Below are positions 1 through 8,740 of a stretch of 50,885 bases of DNA, piece by piece (positions within the stretch are counted from its first letter, which is position 1; each line of letters starts with the position of its first letter). Location: the NCBI RefSeq assembly GCF_000298195.1, contig NZ_BAHC01000200.1:1-50885 (forward strand). Reading direction: 5' to 3'. This DNA comes from Gordonia rhizosphera NBRC 16068. Its GTDB lineage: Bacteria; Actinomycetota; Actinomycetes; Mycobacteriales; Mycobacteriaceae. Under the pieces are notes generated by a model, which worked only from the letters and a program-made list of their open reading frames with translations, had not been told where the DNA came from and did not search any database. Position numbers and translations under genes: made by a program.

Positions 1-1
1 C

Positions 2-718
2 AAACGTAGGGTGCTCGACGGCGTCGACATCGGTGTGGCGCAGGGGGAGGTGGTCTCGCTGATCGGCCCGAGTGGGTCGGGCAAGAGCACCTTGCTCCGG
101 TGTATGAATCTTCTCGAGAAGCCCACCGGCGGCAGCCTCGATATCCTTGGAGATCGCGTGGTGGAGGGTGGCCGTTGCACGCTCGACCGCGCCGGCATGC
201 AGCGCATGCGTACACGAGTCGGGATGGTCTTCCAGTCCTACAACCTGTTTCCGAACATGACGGCCAGGCAGAATGTCGTCTTCGCGCAGATGAGGTCGCT
301 GGGTCGATCCCGCGGCGAGGCGGAGGAACGGGCCGACGATCTCCTGCGCCGGGTCGGACTTGCCGAGGTCGCCGGAAACCGTCCTGCGCAGTTGTCCGGC
401 GGGCAACAGCAGCGGGTGGCGATCGCGCGATCGCTGGCGATGGACCCGCAGGTGATGCTGTTCGACGAGCCGACGTCGGCGATCGATCCAGAACTCCGCA
501 TCGAGGTCCTCAAGGTCATGCAGGATCTGGCTCTGGGAGGAATGACGATGGTCGTTGTCACCCATGAACTCCGATTCGCCGAACGAGTCGCTTCGAAGAT
601 CGCCTTCCTCGCCGATGGCCACATCGTCGAGACAGGTTCGCCCGAACAGATTTTCGGGGATCCGACGCACGAGCGGACGGCGAAGTTCATCGCTGCGATC
701 AGTGAGACAGAGCTATGA
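2..718 (+). CDS. Polar amino acid-type ABC transporter ATP-binding protein (5' end cut by window)
   Basis: ATPase that powers import with the two permeases and lipoprotein that follow. Visible motifs: Walker A GPSGSGKST, Q-loop VFQSYNLFPNMT, signature LSGGQQQR, Walker B VMLFDEPTSAID and H-loop VVTHE, as in GlnQ/HisP proteins. The frame is open to the left window edge and the residues before the GTG at 11 (K-R-R-V-L-D-G-V) look like the usual A-loop region, so the real start probably lies outside the window. The stop overlaps the next start by 4 bp (ATGA), so the genes are co-translated. The substrate cannot be read from the sequence; the catabolic genes downstream suggest a small polar or zwitterionic acid. 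Confidence 0.93.
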   Translation, partial: KRRVLDGVDIGVAQGEVVSLIGPSGSGKSTLLRCMNLLEKPTGGSLDILGDRVVEGGRCTLDRAGMQRMRTRVGMVFQSYNLFPNMTARQNVVFAQMRSLGRSRGEAEERADDLLRRVGLAEVAGNRPAQLSGGQQQRVAIARSLAMDPQVMLFDEPTSAIDPELRIEVLKVMQDLALGGMTMVVVTHELRFAERVASKIAFLADGHIVETGSPEQIFGDPTHERTAKFIAAISETEL

Positions 719-1353
719 ACATCCTGGCAGGCCTATGGGAAGGAATCCCGGTGGCGCTTGGTGTCTGGGCCGGTGCGCTGGCCATCGGCATCGTCGTCGG
801 GACGGTGTGCTCGGCAGCTCTCGGGTCAGGGCACCGGATGCCGCGTGGCATCGCACACGTGTGGGTCTCCCTCTTCCGCGGAGTGCCGCCGTTGGTGGTG
901 CTCTTCATCTTCTTCTTCGGGATCGCCACCGGAGAATGGAGTCCGAGCGCGATGGGTGCCGCGATCCTCGGGCTGGGGTTCGTCGCCTCGGCGTACCTGG
1001 CGGTGGTCTTCCGCGAGAGTCTCGACGCGGTGCCGACCACGCAGGTCGAAGCCGCACATGCACTCGGCGTCGGGCGGATCGACACGCTGCGGTTCATCAT
1101 GATCCCGCAGTCGATGCCGCTCATCGCGGCCTCAGGCGGGTCGTACGCGATCCACCTGCTCAAGGACACGGCCCTGGCGTCGCTGATCGGTGTCGTCGAC
1201 ATCACCTACCTGGCGAACTATCACGTCGAGCGCGGCGCGAACGGGATCACCGAGTTCCTCGTCGTGGGCTGCATCTACCTCGTGATGAGTCTCGGTATCG
1301 CGGTGATCGCCCGGCTGATCGGCGCGCGACGTACTGAGGTGGCGGCCCGATGA
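715..1353 (+). CDS. ABC transporter permease, His/Glu/Gln/Arg type
   Basis: Inner-membrane subunit of the importer, 212 residues, with several hydrophobic segments. The cytoplasmic EAA loop is present (EAAHALGVGRIDTLRFIMIP), the contact site for the ATPase. Length and motif fit the HisM/ArtM group. It overlaps the ATPase stop and the next permease start by 4 bp each (ATGA), which indicates a tightly coupled operon. It pairs with the neighbouring permease as a likely heterodimer. Confidence 0.92.
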   Translation: MNILAGLWEGIPVALGVWAGALAIGIVVGTVCSAALGSGHRMPRGIAHVWVSLFRGVPPLVVLFIFFFGIATGEWSPSAMGAAILGLGFVASAYLAVVFRESLDAVPTTQVEAAHALGVGRIDTLRFIMIPQSMPLIAASGGSYAIHLLKDTALASLIGVVDITYLANYHVERGANGITEFLVVGCIYLVMSLGIAVIARLIGARRTEVAAR

Positions 1354-2012
1354 CCATGTCGATGATCGCCAACCTGCTCCCAGGACTGGCCACCACCCTG
1401 GTCTTGTGGATCTCTGTGCTGCTCATAGGAATTCCGATGGGCCTGTTCGCTGGTCTCGCCCTCCAGTCAGGACCGCGGGCCCTGCGGTGGCCGATCATGC
1501 TGGTGACCCAGATCGGCCGCGGATTCCCCGCTCTGGTGACCTTGTACCTGGTCTACTTCGGACTCCCGGAGTTGAACGTCACGGTGACCGGGTCGGTCGC
1601 GCTCGTGGCGGCGTTCAGTCTCACGACGGCGAGCTACTTAGCCGAGGTATTCCGGTCGGCCATTGCGGCCGTGCCCGGCGGGCAGCGGGAAGCCGCAATG
1701 GCACTGGGCGTCCCGGTCTGGAGCGCAACGACCTTCGTCGTCCTGCCACAGGCCCTCCGCATGGTCATCGCCCCGGTCCTCGGCTTCGCCGTCCTCGTCC
1801 TCCAAGGGACATCGCTGGCATACAGCATCGGCGTCCAGGAACTGCTCGGCGTCGCGTACAGCGAGGGCACGATGAACTTCGACGTCTTCGACTACCTGCT
1901 GATGGCGGGGGCGTTCTACCTGATCGCCTATCTCCTCCTGATGTGGGCTACCTCGGCCGTGCGGCGAAAAGCAATGTCGTTCCAAGACAAGAGAACCCGC
2001 GTTCTGACGTGA
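1350..2012 (+). CDS. ABC transporter permease, His/Glu/Gln/Arg type (second subunit)
   Basis: Second membrane subunit, 220 residues, with an EAA loop (EAAMALGVPVWSATTFVVLP) and about five hydrophobic segments. It differs clearly from the first permease, so a heterodimeric channel is likely. The start overlaps the first permease stop. Its stop TGA (2010-2012) overlaps a GTG at 2009 in the frame of the next gene, a possible coupled start for the binding protein. Confidence 0.92.
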   Translation: MTMSMIANLLPGLATTLVLWISVLLIGIPMGLFAGLALQSGPRALRWPIMLVTQIGRGFPALVTLYLVYFGLPELNVTVTGSVALVAAFSLTTASYLAEVFRSAIAAVPGGQREAAMALGVPVWSATTFVVLPQALRMVIAPVLGFAVLVLQGTSLAYSIGVQELLGVAYSEGTMNFDVFDYLLMAGAFYLIAYLLLMWATSAVRRKAMSFQDKRTRVLT

Positions 2013-2035
2013 ATAACCGCATCTCGAGAAAGAAC

Positions 2036-2875
2036 ATGATGATGAAGAAACTCCCCCTCGTCGGCGCGGTGTGCGCCGCAACGCTCATGGCAGCCGCGTG
2101 CAGCAGTACCGAAAGTCAGGTTCCCGATAACTGCAAGTCCGAGTGGAACTTTCCGACTGTGTCTTCGGGAGTGCTCAAAGTTGCTGCCGTCCAGCAACTA
2201 CCGTCAGTCGACGTATCGCCGAACGGTGATGTCCAGGGTATCGACTCGACACTGCTACCCGATTTCGCGATGCAGGCATGCCTGACCATCGCCTGGCAGC
2301 CGCTGGCCGGGCCGGCCGCGGTCTCGGCGTTGAGCGAAGGCAAGGTCGACATCGGTGCCGGAGGTTGGTACAAGACACCGGCCCGCGGCAAGGTGGTCGG
2401 ACAGACCGACACCGTCTGGTACGACAGCCCCGCGATCGTGTCGAACTCCGGTTACCGCAGCATCGAGTCCCTCTCGGGCAAGAAGATCGGTGTGGTGGGC
2501 GGCTCGTTGTTCGAGGCGCCGATCAAGGAGGCGGTCGGCGACAACAACGTCGTGGTCTTCCAATCCATCGACGCGGTGTTCCAGGAACTGGCGTCAGGAC
2601 GGATCGACGCGGGCCTGGGCAGCGGGGCGGTACTGACGCACCAGGTCTCGACGCGAAACTCCGACGCGAAGGTCGAGACGCTGAGCCCGGACGCGCGGTA
2701 TCCGAAGCTTACGAGTCCCGGTGAACCCAACTATCCGTACACCAAGTCGAACACGGAGCTCGGTGCGGCGCTGAACTCCTTCATCACCGCTGCCCGAGAG
2801 GATGGCACGGTCCGCGACGCCCTCGAGCAGAACGGACTGTCTGCGCCGAGCTACTTCACGGGACCGCAGTCATGA
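2036..2875 (+). CDS. ABC transporter substrate-binding lipoprotein
   Basis: Periplasmic-type solute-binding protein anchored as a lipoprotein. The N-terminus MMMKKLPLVGAVCAATL followed by MAAAC is a signal peptide with a lipobox and an acylatable Cys about 22 residues in. The rest resembles SBP_bac_3 proteins of the polar amino acid family (GKKIGVVGGSLFEAPIK, RIDAGLGSG). I chose ATG 2036 because GAGAAAG sits 4-5 bases upstream and the signal peptide then has normal length. GTG 2009, overlapping the permease stop, is an alternative. The stop overlaps the next start by 4 bp. The ligand is unknown. Confidence 0.88.
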   Translation: MMMKKLPLVGAVCAATLMAAACSSTESQVPDNCKSEWNFPTVSSGVLKVAAVQQLPSVDVSPNGDVQGIDSTLLPDFAMQACLTIAWQPLAGPAAVSALSEGKVDIGAGGWYKTPARGKVVGQTDTVWYDSPAIVSNSGYRSIESLSGKKIGVVGGSLFEAPIKEAVGDNNVVVFQSIDAVFQELASGRIDAGLGSGAVLTHQVSTRNSDAKVETLSPDARYPKLTSPGEPNYPYTKSNTELGAALNSFITAAREDGTVRDALEQNGLSAPSYFTGPQS

Positions 2876-3702
2876 CGACGGCCACGCCGGGTACCTCCCT
2901 CACCGGACGCATCGCGCTTGTCACCGGCGCCGGGGGCGGAGCGCAGGGCGGGATCGGTGCCGGAATCGCGCGGTGCCTAGGTCTTCGTGGCGCCGCGGTC
3001 TGCGTCAACGACATCTCGGATGAGACGGCCCAGCGCACCGTGGACTGGCTGACCGACGACGGTATCCCGGCGTTTCCCGTCGTCGGGAATGTCGCGGACT
3101 CGGACGATGCCAGCGCCATGATCGGACGGGTCGAACGGGAGGTCGGGCCGATCGACGTCCTGGTCAACAATGCCGGCATCGTCGGGCGGAGCTCGGTGCT
3201 GAACACAACCGACGACGAATGGAGTCGGGTGCTCCGCGTCAACCTCGACGGCCCCTTTGTGATGTCCCGCGCCGTTCTGCCGCACATGCGGTCCCGCCAA
3301 CACGGCCGCATCGTCAACATCTCGTCGATCGCCGGGACCCGCACCAGCTATCTCGGCGGAATCGCCTACACCTCTTCGAAATCCGGCCTGCTCGGGCTGA
3401 CCCGGCACTTGGCTGCCGAGGTCGCGCAGTACGGGATCACCGTGAATGCGATCCTCCCCGGCATCACCATGACGCCGCTCGTGGAGTCGGCGACGACCGA
3501 GGAATCCATCGCCGCGATATCGCAGATGGTGCCGTCCGGCCGCGTCGGGCGACCGGCGGACATCGGGTGGACGGTGTGCTTTCTGGCCTCCGACGAGGCC
3601 GGCTATGTGTCGGGGACCGCAGTTCCCGTCGACGGGGCCCTCACCGTTCTCCCCGGCGATTTCAGTGGATACCGAACCAATTCCGGCAAAGATGTCGGCT
3701 GA
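2872..3702 (+). CDS. SDR family NAD(P)-dependent oxidoreductase
   Basis: Classical short-chain dehydrogenase of 276 residues. The Rossmann motif TGAGGGAQGGIG is near residues 19-30. NNAG follows, and the catalytic Ser and YxxSK are seen in NISSIAGTRTSY and AYTSSKSG. The family oxidises or reduces a hydroxyl/keto group (FabG-like). Placed between an importer and a thiolase/CoA ligase pair, it could oxidise a 3-hydroxyacyl-CoA to the 3-oxoacyl-CoA that the thiolase cleaves. That role is inference. It overlaps the binding-protein stop by 4 bp. Confidence 0.9.
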   Translation: MTTATPGTSLTGRIALVTGAGGGAQGGIGAGIARCLGLRGAAVCVNDISDETAQRTVDWLTDDGIPAFPVVGNVADSDDASAMIGRVEREVGPIDVLVNNAGIVGRSSVLNTTDDEWSRVLRVNLDGPFVMSRAVLPHMRSRQHGRIVNISSIAGTRTSYLGGIAYTSSKSGLLGLTRHLAAEVAQYGITVNAILPGITMTPLVESATTEESIAAISQMVPSGRVGRPADIGWTVCFLASDEAGYVSGTAVPVDGALTVLPGDFSGYRTNSGKDVG

Positions 3703-4102
3703 CCAGATCGCGAGTACACAGAAGATGAACGACACACTTCACCAATCCCATCCGTGTCCGACCGTCCAGCTCCGTGACGGGGAATGGACCATTCCCGGGT
3801 ACCGCTGCACGTCGTGCACATACGCCAGCGTCCTCGACACCCGGCGCTGCCCCGCGTGTGCAAGTGAGGTCGTACCCGCGGCTTTCGGGCCCGAGGGTGA
3901 GATCTGGAGCCACACGGTCGTCCGGATTCCGTTCAACCACCGTCGGCCGCCCTACGCGATCGCCTACGTGGATCTCGATGGCGGTCCCGCTCGGGTGGTG
4001 GCGCACATGGCGTCGGACACCGACGCTGTCAGCGTCGGTGCCCGGGTGCGGCTCAGCGCGCCCGCCGACAACGGGGACGTCATGGTCGAGGTGATCGCAT
4101 GA
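3692..4102 (+). CDS. Zn-ribbon/OB-fold protein (DUF35), thiolase partner
   Basis: Small protein with a rubredoxin-like zinc ribbon (CTSC at the N-terminal side and CPAC about 15 residues later) followed by an OB-fold (IWSHTVVRIPFNHRRPPYAIAYVDL). Known relatives (DUF35) bind SCP2-type thiolases or aldolases and complete their active complexes, as ChsH2/Ltp2 do in actinobacterial sterol catabolism. It directly precedes and overlaps (ATGA) the thiolase, as expected for a partner. The start is uncertain: ATG 3692 overlaps the upstream gene by 11 bp, and ATG 3725 is equally possible. Neither has a clear ribosome binding site. Confidence 0.82.
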   Translation: MSADQIASTQKMNDTLHQSHPCPTVQLRDGEWTIPGYRCTSCTYASVLDTRRCPACASEVVPAAFGPEGEIWSHTVVRIPFNHRRPPYAIAYVDLDGGPARVVAHMASDTDAVSVGARVRLSAPADNGDVMVEVIA

Positions 4103-5238
4103 CACCGGAGGTCGTCATCGCCGGTGTCGGCACGTCCGGCTTCGGCAAACAGGAAGCCGGTCTCGAAGAGCTTGCGTGGCAGGCGATCAGCGAGGCCCTG
4201 GATGCAGCGGGCACCGATCCCGGCGAGATCGATGCCGTGGTGGTCGGTACCGTGTTCAGCTACCCGGGGGTGGCCCATCGAGTGCTCCGAGCGGCGGGAA
4301 TCGCCGCGACACCGATCATCACCGTCGAGAATGCCTGCGCCAGTGGGACACTTGCGGCACACACCGCGATCGAGGGAATTCGTAGCGGAACCTACACGAC
4401 CGTTCTGGCACTCGGGATCGAGAAGATGTCCGATTCCATCTCCGGGGCCATACCGTCGGATCCCGGTGACGCCGACGGGGCAAGTGGGCTGGCGCTACCC
4501 GCGATGTATGCGATGACCGCCCAGCGCTACCGGGCGCAGTACGGCGTCACACCGGAAGAGCTGGCAGCGGTCTCGGTCAAGAACCACGAGCATGCGATCG
4601 CCAACCCCCGGGCCCAATACAGCGGCTCGTACTCGGTGGACGACGTACTCGACTCCCGGATGATCGCTGACCCCCTGACCTTGCTCCAGTGCAGCCCCAT
4701 CTCCGACGGTGCGGCAGCGGCGGTGTTCCGTGCCGGTCGCCCCACCGACGGGCCGGGCACGGTGAAGGTCCTGGCCAGTGCCCTGGAGAGTGGGAGCCCA
4801 TGGCCGGGCAGCGACGGTCACGTGTGGAACTACGAGCTGATCCAGCGCACCGCCCAGACGGTGTACTCCGCGGCGGCGATCACCCCCGAACAGATCGACG
4901 TCTTCGAAATCCACGACGCCTTCACGATCGGTGAGATCGTCACCATCGAGGCCCTGGGCATCTGTCCGCCGGGTACCGGAGCCAAGGCCGCGGTCGAGGG
5001 CACCACATGGCGGGGTGGCAGAGCTCCGGTCAACCCGTCCGGTGGCCTGCTGTCACGGGGGCATCCACTCGGCGCAACGGGAATGGCGCAAGTCGCCGAG
5101 ATCTTCTGGCAACTGACCGGTCGAGCGGATAAGCGTCAGCTCACCGACCCGCGTATCGGCGTGGTGGAGACCATGGGCGGCAACGTCACCGGGTTGAACG
5201 GAAACGGTTGCGTGGTCATCGCATTGAGCGCGAACTGA
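4099..5238 (+). CDS. SCP2-type thiolase family protein
   Basis: Acyl-CoA thiolase-like enzyme of 379 residues. The nucleophilic Cys is in ENACASG (about residue 80). A catalytic His lies in EIHDAF and another in NPSGGLLSRGHPLGATG. These residues separate it from Cys-less Ltp2-type aldolases and suggest true thiolytic cleavage of a 3-oxoacyl-CoA. It overlaps the DUF35 gene, a typical pair. With the neighbouring SDR and CoA ligase it could form a short beta-oxidation-like route for one specific acid; the substrate is not visible. Confidence 0.88.
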   Translation: MTPEVVIAGVGTSGFGKQEAGLEELAWQAISEALDAAGTDPGEIDAVVVGTVFSYPGVAHRVLRAAGIAATPIITVENACASGTLAAHTAIEGIRSGTYTTVLALGIEKMSDSISGAIPSDPGDADGASGLALPAMYAMTAQRYRAQYGVTPEELAAVSVKNHEHAIANPRAQYSGSYSVDDVLDSRMIADPLTLLQCSPISDGAAAAVFRAGRPTDGPGTVKVLASALESGSPWPGSDGHVWNYELIQRTAQTVYSAAAITPEQIDVFEIHDAFTIGEIVTIEALGICPPGTGAKAAVEGTTWRGGRAPVNPSGGLLSRGHPLGATGMAQVAEIFWQLTGRADKRQLTDPRIGVVETMGGNVTGLNGNGCVVIALSAN

Positions 5239-5274
5239 CAATCGACAACACAATCGAAAGAAGCAGAAAGCACC

Positions 5275-6819
5275 ATGACCATCCTCGATCGTCCCTGGAA
5301 TCTCCTTCGCCCCGGTCTCACCGAGAACTCACAGCGGGTCGCAGCCCGGTTCGGTTCGGACACCTACACCTACCGGGCTCTTGACGACGCGTCCGCGGCG
5401 CTGGCCGCGGGACTGTCGGCCGAGCTCGCGGTCGGCGACCGCGTGGCCCTGCTGTTGGGAAACCGATTCGAATATCTCGCCGCAGACCTTGCCATCATGC
5501 GCGCCGGTCTCGTCAAGGTTCCGCTCAACCCGATGCTCCCCGCTCGGGACATCGTGCACATCCTGGGCCACAGCGGCTCGCGCATCTTGCTGGTGTCCTC
5601 GGCCCTCACCGCAGTGGATGAGGACCTTCTGACAGAAGTCGCGACTCAATGCCCTGACCTCCAGGTCATCGACGTCGACACCGAACGCTACGCCGAACTC
5701 GTGACTCCGAGCCGGTCCGCCGCCGAGCGTGAGGTCGGACCGGGCGACGCTGCCGCCATCTACTACACCGGCGGCACCACCGGAAAGCCGAAAGGCGTTG
5801 TCCACTCCCAGAGCTCGATCGCGACCAATCTCCTCGCCCATATCCTCGAGCCCGAGATCCGGCGAGACGAGATCATGCTGCTGTCCACGGCGCTCTCGCA
5901 CTCTGCGGGCGCGTTTGCCGCGGCGGGCCTGGCCAGAGGGGCGACGCTGGTCATCCTGGACAAGTTCGCGCCCGAGGAATTCTGTTCTGCTGCCGCTACC
6001 TTCGACGTGTCGTGGGCCATGGTCGTGCCCACCATGCTCTATCGGCTTCTGGACCACATCGAACAGCACCAGGTCGATGCGCCGGCACTCGACACCTTCG
6101 TCTATGGATCGGCACCCATCACTCCCAGTCGGCTGAAAGAGGCGATCGATGTCTTCGGACCGATCTTCATCCAGCTGTTCGGCCAGACCGAATGCCCCAA
6201 CTGGGGAACAACACTGACCAAGGGCGATCACCGGAGCGCGGCCGACCAGCCCACCCTCCTCGAGTCGGCCGGTCGGCGCAGCACCATGGCCGAGGTCCGG
6301 GTGATCGACGACCAGGGACAGCCGCTGCCATCAGGGCAGGTCGGCGAGATCTGCCTGCGAGCCCCATACGCGCTCATCGAGTACCACAACAATCCCGAGG
6401 CGACTGCCGCAACCATCGTCGACGGGTGGGTCCACACTCGCGACGTCGGATATCTGGATGACAACGGTTACCTCTTCCTCAAGGACCGAACGTCGGACAT
6501 GATCATCTCCGGGGGGTACAACGTGTACTCCTCCGAGGTCGAGTCCGTGATCGCGACCCTGCCCGGCGTACGGCAGGTCGCGGTGATCGGTATCCCCGAC
6601 CCCGATTGGGGGGAGGCCGTATGCGCCGTGGTCGTCCACGATCAGGCCGACAAGCTGACCGAGGACCAGTTCCGAGGCATCTGCCGCGACGCGCTCGGCG
6701 GGTACAAGTCACCCAAGTCCGTCCGGTTCGTGCAGGACATCCCCATGACGCCGTTCGGCAAGGCCGACAAGAAAGCGTTGCGGGCGCCGTTCTGGGCAGC
6801 CGAGAGCCGGGCGATCTGA
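5275..6819 (+). CDS. Acyl-CoA synthetase (AMP-forming, class I adenylate-forming)
   Basis: Converts a carboxylic acid, ATP and CoA to acyl-CoA. It is 514 residues, normal for the family. The P-loop YYTGGTTGKPKG is near residue 160. FGQTECP, the hinge-region DRTSDMIISGGYNVYSSEVE and the C-terminal Lys region TPFGKADKKALR are present. The acid is unidentified. It follows the thiolase by 36 bp with a purine-rich leader (AAAGAAGCAGAAAG), and the unknown small gene starts one base after its stop, so all belong to one operon. Confidence 0.9.
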   Translation: MTILDRPWNLLRPGLTENSQRVAARFGSDTYTYRALDDASAALAAGLSAELAVGDRVALLLGNRFEYLAADLAIMRAGLVKVPLNPMLPARDIVHILGHSGSRILLVSSALTAVDEDLLTEVATQCPDLQVIDVDTERYAELVTPSRSAAEREVGPGDAAAIYYTGGTTGKPKGVVHSQSSIATNLLAHILEPEIRRDEIMLLSTALSHSAGAFAAAGLARGATLVILDKFAPEEFCSAAATFDVSWAMVVPTMLYRLLDHIEQHQVDAPALDTFVYGSAPITPSRLKEAIDVFGPIFIQLFGQTECPNWGTTLTKGDHRSAADQPTLLESAGRRSTMAEVRVIDDQGQPLPSGQVGEICLRAPYALIEYHNNPEATAATIVDGWVHTRDVGYLDDNGYLFLKDRTSDMIISGGYNVYSSEVESVIATLPGVRQVAVIGIPDPDWGEAVCAVVVHDQADKLTEDQFRGICRDALGGYKSPKSVRFVQDIPMTPFGKADKKALRAPFWAAESRAI

Positions 6820-6820
6820 C

Positions 6821-7252
6821 ATGGCGCACGCACCGACCGAGCGACGCGTCGTCTGTGGAAACGTACCCGTCTTCCTCGCCGACTCCGTGTCCTTCCTCTC
6901 CGAGGACGACCGCGGCGGATATGTGGTGTCCGCATCGCACGGTGGGATCAGCGCGGCGGAGCACGCGCTGATCTTCGCTCCCGCGGTGATCTCGTTCAAC
7001 GATGCGGGTGGCGGCAAGGACGATGCCGGGTTCCGGGCACTGGACATCCTCGACGGCCACGGCATCTCTGCCTTCTGTGTCAGCCACGAGACAGCCCGGA
7101 TCGGAGATGCCCTTGACCATTGGGAAAACGGAGTGGTTTCCCGGGCGAACCGGTGTGCCGAGAGCATCGGGATTCGATCGGGCATGACGACCTTCGACGC
7201 GATCGCTGCGGCGGTGTCCGTGCCCGGTCAGGCCGCCGGCGTCGGGCGGTGA
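6821..7252 (+). CDS. Conserved protein of unknown function
   Basis: 143-residue soluble protein with no signal peptide or membrane segment. The composition is balanced and glycine-rich motifs stand out: SASHGGISAAEHAL, VISFNDAGGGKDDAGF, VSHETARIGDALDHWENGVVS. These ordered His/Asp/Asn motifs look like an enzyme active site rather than a structural protein. I recall similar short proteins beside catabolic genes but cannot name a function. It starts one base after the CoA ligase stop, so it is the last gene of the operon and probably acts on the same pathway. Confidence 0.75.
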   Translation: MAHAPTERRVVCGNVPVFLADSVSFLSEDDRGGYVVSASHGGISAAEHALIFAPAVISFNDAGGGKDDAGFRALDILDGHGISAFCVSHETARIGDALDHWENGVVSRANRCAESIGIRSGMTTFDAIAAAVSVPGQAAGVGR

Positions 7253-7266
7253 CGCCTGCAGCCGAA

Positions 7267-7351
7267 TCTCACATGTCGGGCCACGGGTTCACATGCGGGG
7301 CGCGGTTCGCTACGGTTCTAGTATGTGGGCTCACCGTTTCACTATGTGAGA
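7267..7351. promoter_or_regulatory. Cluster of TCACAT/ATGTGA half-sites before the MFS gene
   Basis: Four related half-sites lie in the 136-bp space before the transporter: TCTCACAT (7267-7274), TTCACATG (7288-7295), ATGTGGG (7323-7329) and ATGTGAGA (7344-7351). The last belongs to a near-palindrome TTTCAC-TAT-GTGAGA (7337-7351). The spacing and symmetry suggest a repressor or activator binding region. The cognate regulator is not identified. Confidence 0.45.
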
Positions 7352-7387
7352 AATGCACGTTCGGGGATCAACGAGGGAGGTGGAGGG

Positions 7388-8611
7388 ATGGTGGCGACCC
7401 CCACGGTGTCGGCCGCGCGACGGTGGAGCATTCTCGGCTGTTCGCTCATGGCGGCGTTGGCGACCGCCTCCATCGCCGGCGGAGTCGCCTTCCTGATCCC
7501 GGAATTGCAGAGCTCGGCAGGTATGTCCCTGCCGCAGGCCTCCACTCTCGCGGCTGCCGCCGGCGTGGGTCTGTTGCTCACGACGGTGCCCTGGGGATGG
7601 GCGCTGGATCGACGCGGCGAGCGGGAGATCCTGCTCATCTCGCTGTCGGCGACGGTGGTGGTGACCGGTGCGGCCGTCGCCGCGGCTGCGACCCACCAGG
7701 CCTTCTGGATCATCGGACTGCTGTTGCTGCTTGCCGGAGCCGTTTCGGCCTCGACGAACGGGGCCAGCGGACGGATCGTGGTCGGCTGGTTCCCGCCGGA
7801 TCAACGGGGGACCGCGATGGGCATCCGGCAGATGGCCCAGCCGTTGGGCATTGGTGTGTGCGCGCTGACGGTTCCCGTGCTGGCCGAGCAGTTCGGCGTG
7901 GCCGCCGGACTCTCGGTCTTCTTGGTGGTGGCCGTGGTCGCACTGCTCGGGACGGTCGTGGGGATCATCGATCCACCGGTGCACGCGCCGGTCAGGAAGC
8001 CCGACGGCTCACCGGCTGTCGCCGAGAACCCCTACCGGCGAAGCTCGTATCTCATCCGTATCCACCTCGTCAGTGTGTTGTTGGTGATCCCGCAACTGAT
8101 GCTGTGGACGTTCGTCCCGGTGTGGTTGATCGACGATCGGGGCTGGGCGGCGGCGACCGCAGGCGTGCTGGTGACCGTCACCCAGATCCTGGGTGCGCTC
8201 GGACGTATCGGGGCAGGCCGCTGGTCCGACGTCTGGGGTTCGCGGATGCGGCCGGTGCAGGTGATCGCCATCGTGGGCGCGATCCTGATGGCCGGTCTCG
8301 CGGTCACCGATCGGATCGGGAGCCCTGTCGCGGTGATCTTCATGGTCGCCGCCTCGATCGTGGCCGTCGCCGACAACGGACTCGCCTTCACCGCGATCGC
8401 CGAGTACGCCGGACCGAGGTGGAGTGGCCGGGGTCTCGCGATCCAGAACACCGGGCAATACCTCATCGCGTCGCTCAGCATCCCGGCGATCGGCGCCATC
8501 ATCGCCGCGGCCGGCTACCCGGCGGCGTTCGGATTGGTAGCGCTGGCACCGCTGCTCGCCATCGGCATCGTCCCGGTCGCGCTCGAGGTCCGTGACGACG
8601 CCAACGACTGA
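7388..8611 (+). CDS. MFS transporter
   Basis: 407-residue, strongly hydrophobic protein with about 12 predicted membrane segments in two halves and an MFS-like cytoplasmic loop (GWALDRRGEREILL). It would exchange or take up an organic anion or zwitterion. ATG 7388 is chosen because GGGAGGTGGAGGG lies directly upstream; a longer frame exists from 7325 but would place coding sequence across the half-site cluster. It is separated from the CoA operon by a regulatory-looking gap, so it probably has its own promoter. Confidence 0.88.
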   Translation: MVATPTVSAARRWSILGCSLMAALATASIAGGVAFLIPELQSSAGMSLPQASTLAAAAGVGLLLTTVPWGWALDRRGEREILLISLSATVVVTGAAVAAAATHQAFWIIGLLLLLAGAVSASTNGASGRIVVGWFPPDQRGTAMGIRQMAQPLGIGVCALTVPVLAEQFGVAAGLSVFLVVAVVALLGTVVGIIDPPVHAPVRKPDGSPAVAENPYRRSSYLIRIHLVSVLLVIPQLMLWTFVPVWLIDDRGWAAATAGVLVTVTQILGALGRIGAGRWSDVWGSRMRPVQVIAIVGAILMAGLAVTDRIGSPVAVIFMVAASIVAVADNGLAFTAIAEYAGPRWSGRGLAIQNTGQYLIASLSIPAIGAIIAAAGYPAAFGLVALAPLLAIGIVPVALEVRDDAND

Positions 8612-8740
8612 GGGCGACGCCGCTGAGGCAACGACTGAGGTCGACGCCCGCCGAGGCGGCCGTCGGCGGACCGGATGCGGAAGTCCTTTCGGCCATGGTC
8701 ACGCTGCGTGACCCGGTCTTGGGATCCTCCTGGATCGTCC

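Noticed and set aside
7120..8595. Alternative long frame over the MFS gene
   Set aside because: Arg/Gly-rich and unlike a protein, while the MFS frame shows membrane segments and a good ribosome binding site.
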